In this document: one piece after another, positions 56,552 to 64,000 of the stretch
Layout of the letters: every line of letters starts with the position of its first letter
Position numbering within the stretch: the stretch's first letter is position 1
NCBI RefSeq assembly: GCF_001715295.1
Contig: NZ_MDKB01000004.1
Coordinates: 124,001-188,000, forward strand
DNA length: 64,000 bases
From: Streptomyces griseus
GTDB taxonomy: Bacteria > Actinomycetota > Actinomycetes > Streptomycetales > Streptomycetaceae
Direction of reading: 5' to 3'
Notes under the pieces: model-generated
The model's database searches: none
What the model was told of the DNA's origin: nothing
Seen by the model: only the letters and a program-made list of their open reading frames with translations
Position numbers and translations under genes: made by a program

Positions 56552-56998
56552 TCAAACCGCTTCGAGCCATGCCCGCAGTCCGCGGCATCCGGCACGCATC
56601 ATCAGGGTGTGGTTGGCGCGGAAGAGGAGGCGCCCGGGCACGGCGAGCCGGCGCAGCAGCGCCTTGCGGACGTCGACCTCCTGCTCGTAGGTGACCCGGC
56701 TGCCGCCCTCCTGCGGGGCGACGGTCCAGCGGGCCCAGCCGTCCAGGTCGCCGTTCATCGTGGCTTCGAGGGTCCGCGACGCGGGGTCGCGGTGGTGCTG
56801 GCGGAGCGTCAGGACGAGGTCGTAGGGGAGCGAGGAGCGGAAGCGCGCCGTGGCGGCGCAGTCGTCGATCCGGCTGATCTCGCGGACCTGCGGCCACCAG
56901 CGGGGGTAGTCCTCGGCGCGTTCGAGGGCGGCGTACACGGTGTCGGGCGGGGCGGGGAGTTCCCAGACGCTCGTGAAGCGGTAGTGATTCCAGTCCAT
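56552..56998 (-). CDS. SRPBCC (polyketide cyclase-like) protein
   Basis: A 148-residue START/SRPBCC-fold protein. It begins MDWNHYRFTSVWELPAPPD and has the fold's helix-grip pattern: VYAALERAEDYPRWWPQV, GDLDGWARWTVAPQEGG and a long C-terminal helix. Such proteins bind hydrophobic ligands; the ligand here is unknown. It follows 39 bases upstream of tRNA-Val copy 1 on the same strand and is divergent from the large membrane protein gene. Confidence 0.85.
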   Translation of the reverse strand: MDWNHYRFTSVWELPAPPDTVYAALERAEDYPRWWPQVREISRIDDCAATARFRSSLPYDLVLTLRQHHRDPASRTLEATMNGDLDGWARWTVAPQEGGSRVTYEQEVDVRKALLRRLAVPGRLLFRANHTLMMRAGCRGLRAWLEAV

Positions 56999-57052
56999 GG
57001 TCCCAGTCTGGCGCGCGGGCGTACTCAGCGACGGAAGTGAGTACCCGAGCGC

Positions 57053-59530
57053 ATGTACGAGCACGTGAGCGGCGCCACACTCCCGTACATGGAACATCTG
57101 CCGCCGCCCGCCGAGGAATTGGCGCTCCTCGATCGCGAACTCGTCCGGTTGGACGCCCGCCGTCTGCAGTTGCTGAACCGTCGCGCCTGGCTGCTGAGTG
57201 TGCTGCGGGCACCGGCCGGGGCTCCTGCCTCCGCCGTGCCTCCCCCTCCCTCCGCCGCCGGGCCGCGCCCCTGGGGCCCCGCCACGCCCGCCCGGCCCGC
57301 CGACGCCTCGCGGGGGACGCGGAACGTGCTGCTGGGCCTCGGCGGTCTGCTGCTGACCGTCGCCGCGATCGCGTTCACCCTTTTCAGCTGGGGCGAGATG
57401 GGCATCGCCGGCCGTTCCCTCGTGCTGGCAGCGGTGACTGCGGGTGCGCTCGTGGCGCCCGTCCTGCTGCTGCGACGCGGGCTGGCCGCGACCGCCGAGT
57501 CGCTGGCCGCGGTCGCGGTGGTGCTGACGGTGCTGGACGCGTACGCCCTGCACGCGGTGGCGGCGCCGGGCACGGACGGGCTCCGGTTCTCGGCGGTCGC
57601 CTCCGCGGTACTGGCCTCGGCGTGGACGGCGTACGGGCTGGGAGTGGGGCGGCTGCGGCTCCCCCTGCCCACGGCGGTGGTGGCGGGACAGTTGCCGCTC
57701 GTCCTGTGGGCCTGGGCGGCGGACGCGTCCGCCTCGGTGTTCGGCTGGGCGCTCCTGGTGACGGCCGCCGCGGATGTGGCGGTGGCCGTGCGAGGACGGG
57801 GACTCGCGGTACGGGTCACGGCGTGCGCCGGGGCGTCGGCGACCGGGCTGGCCGCCCTGGGCGTGGGGCTGGGTCAGTCCCTGGCGGCGGCCGGTCCGCC
57901 GGCGGCCGTCGGTCCGGGCGTCCTGCTGCTGGCGGGCGCTGCAGTGGCGCTGGTCGGTGCGTGGCACGCCCCGAAGGAGACCGCCGCGGCCGCGAGCGCG
58001 GTGGCCGGTCTGGCCGCGGTGGCCGCGGTGGGCGGTGTGGCGCGCGCGGGGCTGCCGTGGGGCTGGTCGGTCGTGGGGTATCTGCTGTGCGGTGCGGCGC
58101 TGACCGCGGTGGCGGGGCTCCGGGTCCCGGAGCCGGTCGGCCGCGGTGTGCTGGGCGCGTCGGCCGCCGTCGTGGCGGGCGCGCTGCTGTGGGCGCTGCC
58201 CGTGGTGGCCGCCGTGCTGCTGGGGCCGCTGTCCCTGGTGACGGAGGTCTGGGCGGGGGCACCGGAAGGGTTCCGCGACGCTCTCGGGGTGCCGGTGCCG
58301 GGTGCGGGATCCGCCGCGCCGCCGGTGGTGCTGGGGGTGGTGGCCGCCCTGCTCACGGCGCTGTACGCCGGGCGGCTGCGGGTCGGTACGTCGCCGCTCG
58401 CGCCCGGATCCGCGTGGCGGGAGGCGGCGGGGGCCGGTGCGCTCGGTCTGTCCTGGGCGGCGGTCCTCGCGCTGCTCGCCGTGGCCGACGTGCCGTACGC
58501 GCTCGCGGTAGCGGGCGAACTGTCGCTGGTGGCGGGGCTGCTGCTGGTCTCCCTGCGGCGTGGTCCCGGCGGCGTCGGGACGGCCGGGCCGGCGTACGCC
58601 CTGGCCGGGTCGGTGAGCGCCGGGGTACTGGCGCTGGCCACCGAGCCCGCCACGCTCGCGGTGTCCGGGGCGCTGGTGATGCTGTTCGCCGGTGCGGCCG
58701 CCCGGTCGCGGGTGCCGGTGGTGCGGGCGGTCCTGGCGTGCGGCTCGGTGCTGTGGGCCGTGGCCGCGGCGACGGCCGCCGGGGCGGCCGTCGGCCTGGA
58801 CCCGGCCGGTACGGCGCCGCTGGTGCTGGTCGTGCCCGCGGTGACGACGGTGCTCGGCGCGCGGCTGCGGGCGGACGCCGTGGCGATGCCGGTGGAGGCC
58901 GCGGGAATGTGCGGCGCGGTGGTGGCGGTGGGGCTGGCGGCGTCCGACGCCCCGTACCTCTCGCTGGTGCTCGGGCTGTGCGGGGTGCTGGCCACGGGCA
59001 GCGCGCTGCGCCCGGAACGGCGGCGGACGGCGGGGGCCGCGGCGGCGGCACTGTTCGTGGCGGCGGCGTGGGTGCGCCTGGGGGCTTCCGGGGTGACGGC
59101 CCCGGAGGCGTACACCCTGCCGGTGTCGGTGGCCGCGTTCGGCGTCGGGGCCCTGCGGCGCCGGGACGCGGAGGCGTCCTCCTGGGTGGCGTACGGGCCG
59201 GCCCTCTCGGTCACGATGGTGCCGAGTCTCGTCGCGGCGTGGGGTGACGCCCACTGGCTGCGGCCCTTGCTGCTGGGGGCCGCAGCGCTGGCGGTGACGC
59301 TGGCCGGCGCCCGGTTCCGCCTGCGGGCGCCGCTGGTGCTGGGCGCCTCGGTGCTGGCCCTGGACGGGCTGCACGAACTGGCGCCGCACGTGGTCCAGGT
59401 CTTCGACGCACTCCCCCGCTGGGCGCCTCCCGCCGTCGCCGGACTGGTACTGCTCGCGGTCGGGGCGACGTACGAACAGCGGCTGCGTGACGCGCGCCGG
59501 CTGAAGGACGCCGTGGGCCGGATGCGGTGA
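57053..59530 (+). CDS. Large polytopic membrane protein (SCO7613 C-terminal-domain type)
   Basis: An 825-residue, Ala/Leu/Val/Gly-rich protein. A short cytoplasmic N-terminus has a helical zinc-free LDRELVRLDARRLQLLNRRAW segment and a Pro-rich linker. About 20 or more transmembrane helices follow from residue 90 to the end. It resembles the very hydrophobic Streptomyces membrane proteins annotated after SCO7613; I cannot assign a transport or enzymatic role. The ATG at 57053 or at 57089 could be the start; neither has a clear Shine-Dalgarno. Confidence 0.8.
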   Translation: MYEHVSGATLPYMEHLPPPAEELALLDRELVRLDARRLQLLNRRAWLLSVLRAPAGAPASAVPPPPSAAGPRPWGPATPARPADASRGTRNVLLGLGGLLLTVAAIAFTLFSWGEMGIAGRSLVLAAVTAGALVAPVLLLRRGLAATAESLAAVAVVLTVLDAYALHAVAAPGTDGLRFSAVASAVLASAWTAYGLGVGRLRLPLPTAVVAGQLPLVLWAWAADASASVFGWALLVTAAADVAVAVRGRGLAVRVTACAGASATGLAALGVGLGQSLAAAGPPAAVGPGVLLLAGAAVALVGAWHAPKETAAAASAVAGLAAVAAVGGVARAGLPWGWSVVGYLLCGAALTAVAGLRVPEPVGRGVLGASAAVVAGALLWALPVVAAVLLGPLSLVTEVWAGAPEGFRDALGVPVPGAGSAAPPVVLGVVAALLTALYAGRLRVGTSPLAPGSAWREAAGAGALGLSWAAVLALLAVADVPYALAVAGELSLVAGLLLVSLRRGPGGVGTAGPAYALAGSVSAGVLALATEPATLAVSGALVMLFAGAAARSRVPVVRAVLACGSVLWAVAAATAAGAAVGLDPAGTAPLVLVVPAVTTVLGARLRADAVAMPVEAAGMCGAVVAVGLAASDAPYLSLVLGLCGVLATGSALRPERRRTAGAAAAALFVAAAWVRLGASGVTAPEAYTLPVSVAAFGVGALRRRDAEASSWVAYGPALSVTMVPSLVAAWGDAHWLRPLLLGAAALAVTLAGARFRLRAPLVLGASVLALDGLHELAPHVVQVFDALPRWAPPAVAGLVLLAVGATYEQRLRDARRLKDAVGRMR

Positions 59531-59726
59531 CCTCCCCCGGGCCCGGCCCACGGCGTCCTGCCGGGGTCGGGCGGGCAGGCGGGCCCCGATACGACCGCGA
59601 GGGGGGCGCCGGTGGGGCCGAGCACGCCGACGGCGCGGACGCACGTCCGGTCCGCCGGGCAGCCCACCCGGCGAACCGGACGAGGTCCGGGACGTCGAAC
59701 GGCGGGAACGTGAACACGGGGGAACA
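59531..59726. other. Intergenic region after the large membrane protein
   Basis: About 200 bases without a gene, leading to the palindromic terminator shared with tRNA-Val copy 2. Confidence 0.4.
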
Positions 59727-59765
59727 CCGATGGCCGGAAGCTTCGGCGAAGCTTCCGGCCATCGG
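59727..59765. terminator. Palindromic terminator between the large membrane protein and tRNA-Val copy 2
   Basis: Two complementary 19-base arms (59727-59745 and 59747-59765, containing TGGCCGGAAGCTTCG) around one base. It lies 8 bases past the tRNA 3' end on the minus strand and can serve both directions. Confidence 0.8.
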
Positions 59766-59772
59766 TACGGGG

Positions 59773-59844
59773 TGGGCGATACTGGGTTCGAACCAGTGAC
59801 CTCTTCGGTGTGAACGAAGCGCTCTCCCACTGAGCTAATCGCCC
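59773..59844 (-). tRNA. tRNA-Val (CAC), copy 2
   Basis: Identical to copy 1 except for one T-loop base (TTCGAAC instead of TTCGAAA). Same anticodon CAC, same acceptor and D-arm, 72 bases, own terminator immediately downstream. Confidence 0.95.
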
Positions 59845-59898
59845 CGGCGCACCGCACACATTACCCCATGTCAGCGGCGCTCCCGGACCATCTTCGGG

Positions 59899-60354
59899 TC
59901 ACTGGTCGATCTCCCACGGCATCGTGATCCCGAACTTCCAGACATAGATCCCGACGAGCACGGCGATGATCACCAGCCCGAGGGTCGTGAGGATGATGTT
60001 GCGCCGCCGGACCTTGGGGTCGAGGGCCCGCTGGGCGGCCTCGGTGACCTTGCGCCTGGTCCACCGCAGGACGAGCTGCGCCCAGACGAACTCGGTCGCC
60101 CAGATCGCCATGCCGCCGAAGATCACCAGCCAGCCGGGGCCGGGCAGCGGCAGCATCACGATGCCCGCCCCGACCACGGCGAGACCCACGACGAAGATAC
60201 CGACCTGCCAGCTCAGGTGGAGCACCTTCGACGTCCGGATGAATGCGGGCGCGCGCGATCCCAGCTCGCGTTCCGCCTGCCGCCCGTCCCCCGTGGCGGA
60301 CGCCGGGGCCACCGGTGCGGCGACCTCGCTCCGCTCGTCACTCTCCGCGTTCAT
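59899..60354 (-). CDS. PGPGW/TIGR02611-family membrane protein
   Basis: A 151-residue protein with a charged N-terminus of about 60 residues, two closely spaced transmembrane helices around the signature PLPGPGWLVIFGG, an amphipathic basic stretch (RWTRRKVTEAAQRAL) and a third helix (IILTTLGLVIIAVLVGIYVW). The family is widespread in actinobacteria and of unknown function. ATG at 60354; divergent from ssgB. Confidence 0.88.
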   Translation of the reverse strand: MNAESDERSEVAAPVAPASATGDGRQAERELGSRAPAFIRTSKVLHLSWQVGIFVVGLAVVGAGIVMLPLPGPGWLVIFGGMAIWATEFVWAQLVLRWTRRKVTEAAQRALDPKVRRRNIILTTLGLVIIAVLVGIYVWKFGITMPWEIDQ

Positions 60355-60459
60355 GGAGGACAACCTACCGGAAGCGCGTTCGTCACCGGAATGGACGCAT
60401 GACCCAAAGTTACACACCGCTGTACGAGCTACCTGAAGCACCACAAATGGGGCAGAGGG

Positions 60460-60485
60460 GTTTACAACGCCACCGTAGGTGGCAT
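60460..60485 (+). promoter_or_regulatory. Candidate sigma-H-type promoter of ssgB
   Basis: GTTT (60460-60463) and TGGCAT (60480-60485), 16 bases apart, fit the GTTT / GGGTAT-like pattern of sigma-H/sigma-B promoters. ssgB is reported to be sigma-H-dependent in S. coelicolor. Confidence 0.55.
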
Positions 60486-60544
60486 GTCGATTTCGCCGAC
60501 GTGCGAATCCCCGAGCGCACACTGAGCGAAAGGCCCTGGCGCTT

Positions 60545-60958
60545 ATGAACACCACGGTCAGCTGCGAGCTGCACCTGCGCCTCGTTGTGTCGAGCGAGTC
60601 CTCACTGCCTGTACCCGCGGGCCTGCGGTATGACACGGCCGATCCCTATGCCGTGCACGCCACCTTCCACACCGGAGCGGAGGAAACGGTCGAGTGGGTT
60701 TTCGCCCGTGACCTCCTTGCCGAGGGGCTGCACCGGCCCACCGGCACCGGAGACGTCCGCGTCTGGCCATCCCGTAGTCACGGCCAAGGCGTCGTCTGCA
60801 TCGCCCTGAGCTCCCCGGAGGGAGAAGCCCTGCTGGAGGCCCCGGCCAGGGCCCTGGAGTCGTTCCTCAAGCGGACCGACGCCGCGGTCCCGCCCGGCAC
60901 CGAGCATCGCCACTTCGACCTCGATACGGAGCTCTCACACATCCTGGCCGAGAGCTGA
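60545..60958 (+). CDS. ssgB: SsgB, sporulation-specific cell division activator
   Basis: A 137-residue SALP protein that recruits FtsZ to future septum sites during sporulation. It matches from memory S. coelicolor SsgB nearly residue for residue (MNTTVSCELHLRLVVSSESS start, LDTELSHILAES end). The ATG at 60545 is the conserved start. It is monocistronic with a terminator downstream. Confidence 0.97.
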   Translation: MNTTVSCELHLRLVVSSESSLPVPAGLRYDTADPYAVHATFHTGAEETVEWVFARDLLAEGLHRPTGTGDVRVWPSRSHGQGVVCIALSSPEGEALLEAPARALESFLKRTDAAVPPGTEHRHFDLDTELSHILAES

Positions 60959-61037
60959 GCCAGGCCGAGAGCTGCGGGACGCCGTCCGACTCGGGGAGAC
61001 GGCGTCGCGCGGACAACCTCATACGGCGGACACCGAC

Positions 61038-61069
61038 GCCGTCGCCGCGGAACCCACCGCGGCGACGGC
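61038..61069 (+). terminator. ssgB terminator
   Basis: GCCGTCGCCGCGG (61038-61050) pairs perfectly with CCGCGGCGACGGC (61057-61069) around AACCCA, 79 bases after the ssgB stop. Confidence 0.8.
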
Positions 61070-61615
61070 GCCGTCGCGTGCCGTTCACCGGACGCACGGG
61101 GGGGTGGCAGCGGGGACGGTCGGCTCCCGGGACCCGGCCGGGCCCGGAAGGGGTGGATCCCGCCGCGGCGTGCGGCGTCCCGGGGGAAGGCTGCGCGGTC
61201 GCATCCACCGGGGGGCCTCGTACGGACCGCTCACCGCCCGCGCCCGGACACCCCGCACGCCTCGGACCCCGTCGTGAAGGGCTCCTTCCCTGCCGGCCCC
61301 TGCCCCGGAACCGCCGCCCCCGACCGGACCGGCGCGAGCGGCACGGAGCCCACCGGACGGCCACCCGGCGCGTCACCGGCGGCCACCGGTCCGCGGCCTT
61401 CCGCCTCCGCCCGGCCGGCGGCTCCGTCCGCTCCCCCCGCCGGAACGGGGCCGCATCCGCCGGGCGGGCGTCAGCGGCTCCTCCGCGCACCCGGGCGGCG
61501 GGAGGGTGCCCGCCCCGCCCCGTACGCCCCCACCGGGCCCTGAGTGGCCTCGCGGAGCCAGTAGAGTCAGCCCGCATCGGCGGGCGCCCGTCCGCCGGAG
61601 GCCAGGGAGCGAAGC
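61070..61615. other. GC-rich region without a recognisable gene
   Basis: About 545 bases. Both strands show long Arg/Pro/Gly-rich open frames with no family features, as expected from base composition. It should contain the promoter of the CGNR gene near its right end. Confidence 0.45.
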
Positions 61616-62173
61616 GTGCTGATCCCACACGACACCCGGATCGCCCTCGACGCGGTGGTCGATCTGGTGAACACCGCGCCGGAGACGGAGCCGGCCGACG
61701 GACTCGCCGACGTCGCCGCGCTCCACGACTTCGCTGAGCGCCACCGCATCAGCGGCGTCGGCACTCTCGGCGAGAAGGACCTCGGCGCCGTCCGGGAGGT
61801 GCGGAACCGCTTCGCGGACATATTCGCGGCGCCCGACGCCCGCACCGCCGCCGAACTCGTCAACGCCCTGGTGGCCGCCGCGGGCACCACCCCGCAGCTC
61901 ACGAACCACGACGACTACGACTGGCACGTGCACTACTTCGCGCCGGGTGCCTCCCTGGCCGATCACCTCGCGGCCGACTGCGGCATGGCCCTGGCGTTCT
62001 TCGTCGTAGCGGGCGAGCGGGAGAGGCTGCGACGGTGCGAGGCACCGGACTGCCGGCGCGCCTTCGTAGACCTGTCGCGCAACCGCTCCCGCCGCTACTG
62101 CTCCAGCCGCACCTGCGGCAACCGGCTGCACGTAGCCGCGTACCGGGCCCGCCGCCGGGAAGCCACCGGCTGA
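61616..62173 (+). CDS. CGNR zinc-finger (ABATE-domain) protein
   Basis: A 185-residue protein with an N-terminal ABATE domain (ALDAVVDLVNT, LVNALVAAAG) and a C-terminal CGNR zinc finger: Cys-x4-Cys then CSSRTCGNRLHVAAYRARRR. Members are thought to be DNA-binding regulators sensing stress or small molecules; target unknown. GTG start with AGGGAG six bases upstream. Confidence 0.9.
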   Translation: MLIPHDTRIALDAVVDLVNTAPETEPADGLADVAALHDFAERHRISGVGTLGEKDLGAVREVRNRFADIFAAPDARTAAELVNALVAAAGTTPQLTNHDDYDWHVHYFAPGASLADHLAADCGMALAFFVVAGERERLRRCEAPDCRRAFVDLSRNRSRRYCSSRTCGNRLHVAAYRARRREATG

Positions 62174-62218
62174 CGGCCGGCGGCCCGGGGAGACGGCCCG
62201 CGCCGGGCCGGGGACCGC

Positions 62219-62374
62219 TCACAGGAGGAAGAGATCATGCAGTGCGGCCATCAGCAGCAGGCCGCCGATCACCGTCAGGAAGATCATCAGGGGCGGCTGC
62301 GACAGGGCGAAGAGGCAGCCGCGCGGCTCTTCGGCAGGGGGTGCGGGGGACTCGCCCCGGGATGTGTCCACCAT
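62219..62374 (-). CDS. 51-residue single-pass membrane protein
   Basis: A short gene: a Pro/Glu-rich N-terminus of about 25 residues, then one hydrophobic helix (PPLMIFLTVIGGLLLMAAL) and the ending HDLFLL. ATG at 62374, with only a weak GAG upstream; GTG at the next codon is possible. It is convergent with the CGNR gene (45-base gap). The clean tail-anchor layout makes a real small membrane protein likely, but no family is recognised. Confidence 0.6.
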   Translation of the reverse strand: MVDTSRGESPAPPAEEPRGCLFALSQPPLMIFLTVIGGLLLMAALHDLFLL

Positions 62375-62529
62375 CTCGTAGTGATCATGACGCACCGGGA
62401 GCAGTGCGGGTGATCAATACGCCTTCCGGAGCGGTGAGTTCACCCACTCCAGGTCGCGAACAATCGCTCCGGCGTCCGAACCCCCGGGACCCGTTCGAGC
62501 GCACGCCCCTGCGGCCCGGCCGGAGCGGC

Positions 62530-63549
62530 TCAGCGAGGGGCGGCGCTGGAGGCGCGTACGACCAGTTCCGGCTGGAGAACCACACTGCGGTGCTGGTGCC
62601 CGCCGTTCTCGTCGTCCGCCTCCTCGAGGAGGAGTTCGGCCGCCATCCTGCCCATCACCACGGCGGGCTGCCGGACCGAGGTGAGCGGCACGGCCGCCGC
62701 CGCGGCGAACTCGATGTCGTCGTACCCGACGATGGCCACGTCCTGAGGCACCCGGACCCCGGCGGCGTACAGCGCCTGCAGGACGCCGAGGGCCAGCAGG
62801 TCGTTGGCGCAGAAGACGGCGGTCGGCCGGGGCACCAGGCCGAGCAGGCGGGCCCCGGCATCACGGCCCGCCGCCACGTCCAGGCGGTCCGAGGGGATCT
62901 CGACCAGCGCCTCCGGCCCGAGCCCGGCCTCGGCCAGGGCAGCCAGGGCTCCCTCGCGGCGGTCCCTGATCTGATGCAGGTCGCCGGGCCCGCTCACGTA
63001 GGCGACCGAGGTGCGGCCGGCGGACACGAGGTGCCCGACGGCCAGCATGCCGCCGCGTACGTCGTCCACGGAGACCGCGCAGTTCTCGGTGGAGGCCGCG
63101 ACCCGGTCCACCAGCACGTAGGGGATGCGGTGGCGGGCGAACGCCTCCAGGTTCTTCCCGGTGGCGTCCGCGGGGGTGACCAGCACCCCGCAGACCCGCT
63201 GCTCGGCGAAGAGCCCGAGGTATTCGGACTCCTCCTCCTGACTCTGGCCGCTGTTGCAGACCATGACGCCGAGTCCGGCGTCCCGGGCCGCGCGCTCGGC
63301 ACCGCGGGCGATGTCCACGAAGAAGGGGTTGCCCATGTCCAGGACGAGCAGCGCCATGATGCGGCTGCGGCCGGCCCTGAGCTGCCTGGCCGACTCGCTC
63401 CGTACGTAACCCAGCTCGTCGATCGCCGCCAGCACCCGGGCGCGCGTGTCGGGCAGCACCGCCTCGGGGCGGTTGATCACGTTCGAGACCGTGCCCACCG
63501 AGACACCCGCCTGCCGGGCCACGTCCTTGATCCCTGCCACACGCGCCAC
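62530..63549 (-). CDS. LacI-family transcriptional regulator
   Basis: A 339-residue repressor. The N-terminal helix-turn-helix (GIKDVARQAGVSVGTVSNVIN, residues 6-26) is followed by the hinge helix ESARQLRAGRS and a periplasmic-binding-protein-like sugar domain (VLDMGNPFFVDIARG, ending VRQPAVVMGRMAAELLLE). The ligand is unknown. GTG start at 63549. Two operator-like sequences lie upstream, and no sugar operon is visible in the window. Confidence 0.95.
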   Translation of the reverse strand: MARVAGIKDVARQAGVSVGTVSNVINRPEAVLPDTRARVLAAIDELGYVRSESARQLRAGRSRIMALLVLDMGNPFFVDIARGAERAARDAGLGVMVCNSGQSQEEESEYLGLFAEQRVCGVLVTPADATGKNLEAFARHRIPYVLVDRVAASTENCAVSVDDVRGGMLAVGHLVSAGRTSVAYVSGPGDLHQIRDRREGALAALAEAGLGPEALVEIPSDRLDVAAGRDAGARLLGLVPRPTAVFCANDLLALGVLQALYAAGVRVPQDVAIVGYDDIEFAAAAAVPLTSVRQPAVVMGRMAAELLLEEADDENGGHQHRSVVLQPELVVRASSAAPR

Positions 63550-63689
63550 TTGCCCTGCCCCACTGATGCACTCGGCCGCCGCGCCCCGGCGCGACGTCTC
63601 ACTGTCGTACGGACGGACGTCCCGGCACGGCCCGCCCTCGCGTCGTCCGGGGCCGCACCACCGGAATGAATTGTTTCAATACGCTCGGG

Positions 63690-63719
63690 ACGCTAAACCC
63701 GCCCTCGGCGTACAGTCAA
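63690..63719 (-). promoter_or_regulatory. Promoter of the LacI-family gene
   Basis: On the minus strand TTGACT (63714-63719) and TAGCGT (63690-63695) are 18 bp apart. This is a strong match to a vegetative promoter directed at the LacI gene. Confidence 0.6.
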
Positions 63720-63789
63720 GCTCGTGGCGCCGTGCGGCGAAATATACCCAGTCCCGGCGGAGGGTGCCGCGCCAGGGCCTGGCGATGCG

Positions 63790-63807
63790 CCATGAATCGA
63801 TTCATGG
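63790..63807. promoter_or_regulatory. Perfect 18-bp palindrome, LacI-type operator
   Basis: CCATGAATCGATTCATGG is a perfect palindrome with the central CpG typical of LacI/GalR operators. It lies about 70 bases upstream of the LacI promoter and just beyond the 3' end of the next gene. Confidence 0.65.
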
Positions 63808-63860
63808 ACGCTGCGCCACGCGGCGGGAGGCTTGACCGTCCCGCCGGGCGGCGCGCTCCG

Positions 63861-64000
63861 TCAGATGCCGTGCTTCTTCAGGATCGCCTCGATGTCGCTG
63901 AAATCGTCCCCGGCCCCCGCGGACCGCTGCGACTTCTTCCCGCTGCCGTCCCGCGAGGCCGCCGGGGGAACCGCACCGGCACCGGGCCCGATCGAGGGCG
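63861..64000 (-). CDS. C-terminal end of an unidentified protein, cut by the window edge
   Basis: Only the last 46 codons are visible. The residues are Gly/Ala/Ser-rich and then acidic, ending DDFSDIEAILKKHGI and a TGA. The disordered linker plus a short conserved-looking C-terminal helix suggests a regulatory or membrane protein tail, but no function can be assigned. Orientation is the same as the LacI gene. Confidence 0.7.
   Translation of the reverse strand, partial: PSIGPGAGAVPPAASRDGSGKKSQRSAGAGDDFSDIEAILKKHGI

Larger units (their letters stand above)
63550..63860. other. Regulatory region upstream of the LacI-family gene
   Basis: About 310 bases without a gene. It holds a good promoter for the LacI gene, a TTGAAACAATTCA-like imperfect palindrome downstream of it (63669-63681, minus strand) that may be an autoregulatory operator, and the perfect palindrome at 63790-63807. 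Confidence 0.6.

Noticed and set aside
56552-59857. A 1101-codon minus-strand open frame running through tRNA-Val copy 2 and the large membrane protein gene
   Set aside because: It translates a tRNA at its start and is antisense to a well-formed membrane protein; only its last 148 codons (the SRPBCC gene) are real.
60867-61628. A 253-codon minus-strand frame in the ssgB-CGNR gap
   Set aside because: Arg/Pro/Gly-rich, no ribosome binding site, overlaps the end of ssgB, and no family features.

Overview
The window is a high-GC actinobacterial chromosome segment, almost certainly from a Streptomyces species. Codon third positions are strongly G/C, GTG and TTG starts and 4-base ATGA/GTGA gene overlaps are frequent, and it carries the developmental genes bldD (c-di-GMP-binding master repressor) and ssgB (sporulation septum positioning). 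The order bldD ... relA ... thrS ... ssgB is that of the conserved core of Streptomyces chromosomes, and the thrS-HIT-pgsA-acyltransferase-pimA-pdxS/T-yebC-ruvCAB-secDF-apt-relA run also resembles mycobacteria. Almost everything is core housekeeping. I see no prophage, transposase, integrase, CRISPR array or secondary-metabolite cluster.

Layout. (1) 1-9815, minus strand: a complete de novo pyrimidine operon, pyrR-pyrB-pyrC-(PH-like membrane protein)-carA-carB-pyrD-pyrF. It starts from a short leader that carries a PyrR-binding loop beside the pyrR ribosome binding site. (2) 9884-10476, plus: bldD with a palindromic BldD-type box over its own promoter. (3) 10657-15972, minus: nusB, efp, an M24-fold protein with substituted metal ligands, a P-loop kinase-like protein, aroQ, and aroB and aroK, which are in one uninterrupted reading frame. 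(4) 15969-24029, minus: aroC, aroE, mltG, ruvX, alaS and two small envelope-type proteins. (5) 24584-30010, minus: rpsD with an iron-box-like palindrome upstream (facing a 30-codon ORF), rarA, a VKOR-family protein, hisS and a metallo-beta-lactamase-fold hydrolase. (6) 30160-32425, plus: a membrane-anchored cyclophilin and a DUF349 protein. (7) 32439-42929, minus: relA, apt, secF, secD, yajC, ruvB, ruvA, ruvC, yebC. (8) 42991-48213, minus: pdxT, pdxS, a LemA-like protein and the phosphatidylinositol mannoside genes pimA, acyltransferase, pgsA. (9) 48502-55957: an EF-G-like GTPase, an unknown 563-residue membrane protein, a HIT-family Ap4A phosphorylase-like protein, an ion channel and thrS. 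(10) 56400-60354: two nearly identical tRNA-Val(CAC) genes flanking an SRPBCC protein and a large polytopic membrane protein, then a PGPGW membrane protein. (11) 60460-64000: ssgB, a CGNR zinc-finger protein, a 51-residue membrane protein, a LacI-family regulator with operator-like palindromes, and the 3' end of another gene.

The genes serve nucleotide synthesis (pyr, apt), aromatic amino acid supply (aro), vitamin B6 (pdxST), translation (alaS, hisS, thrS, rpsD, efp, tRNAs), recombination and repair (ruvABC, ruvX, rarA), protein export (secDF-yajC), stringent response (relA), cell envelope (mltG, pim genes) and development (bldD, ssgB).

The most interesting non-gene signal is a dispersed intergenic element of about 160 bp with terminal inverted repeats. 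Three copies are present: two full-length in opposite orientations and one internally deleted. Each ends exactly at the stop codon of a minus-strand gene (apt, yebC, the LemA-like gene). Other items worth attention are the AroK-AroB reading-frame fusion, the iron-box-like site between rpsD and the small ORF, the PyrR loop, a hairpin-encoded N-terminal extension of PyrB, and two enzymes with non-canonical active-site residues.
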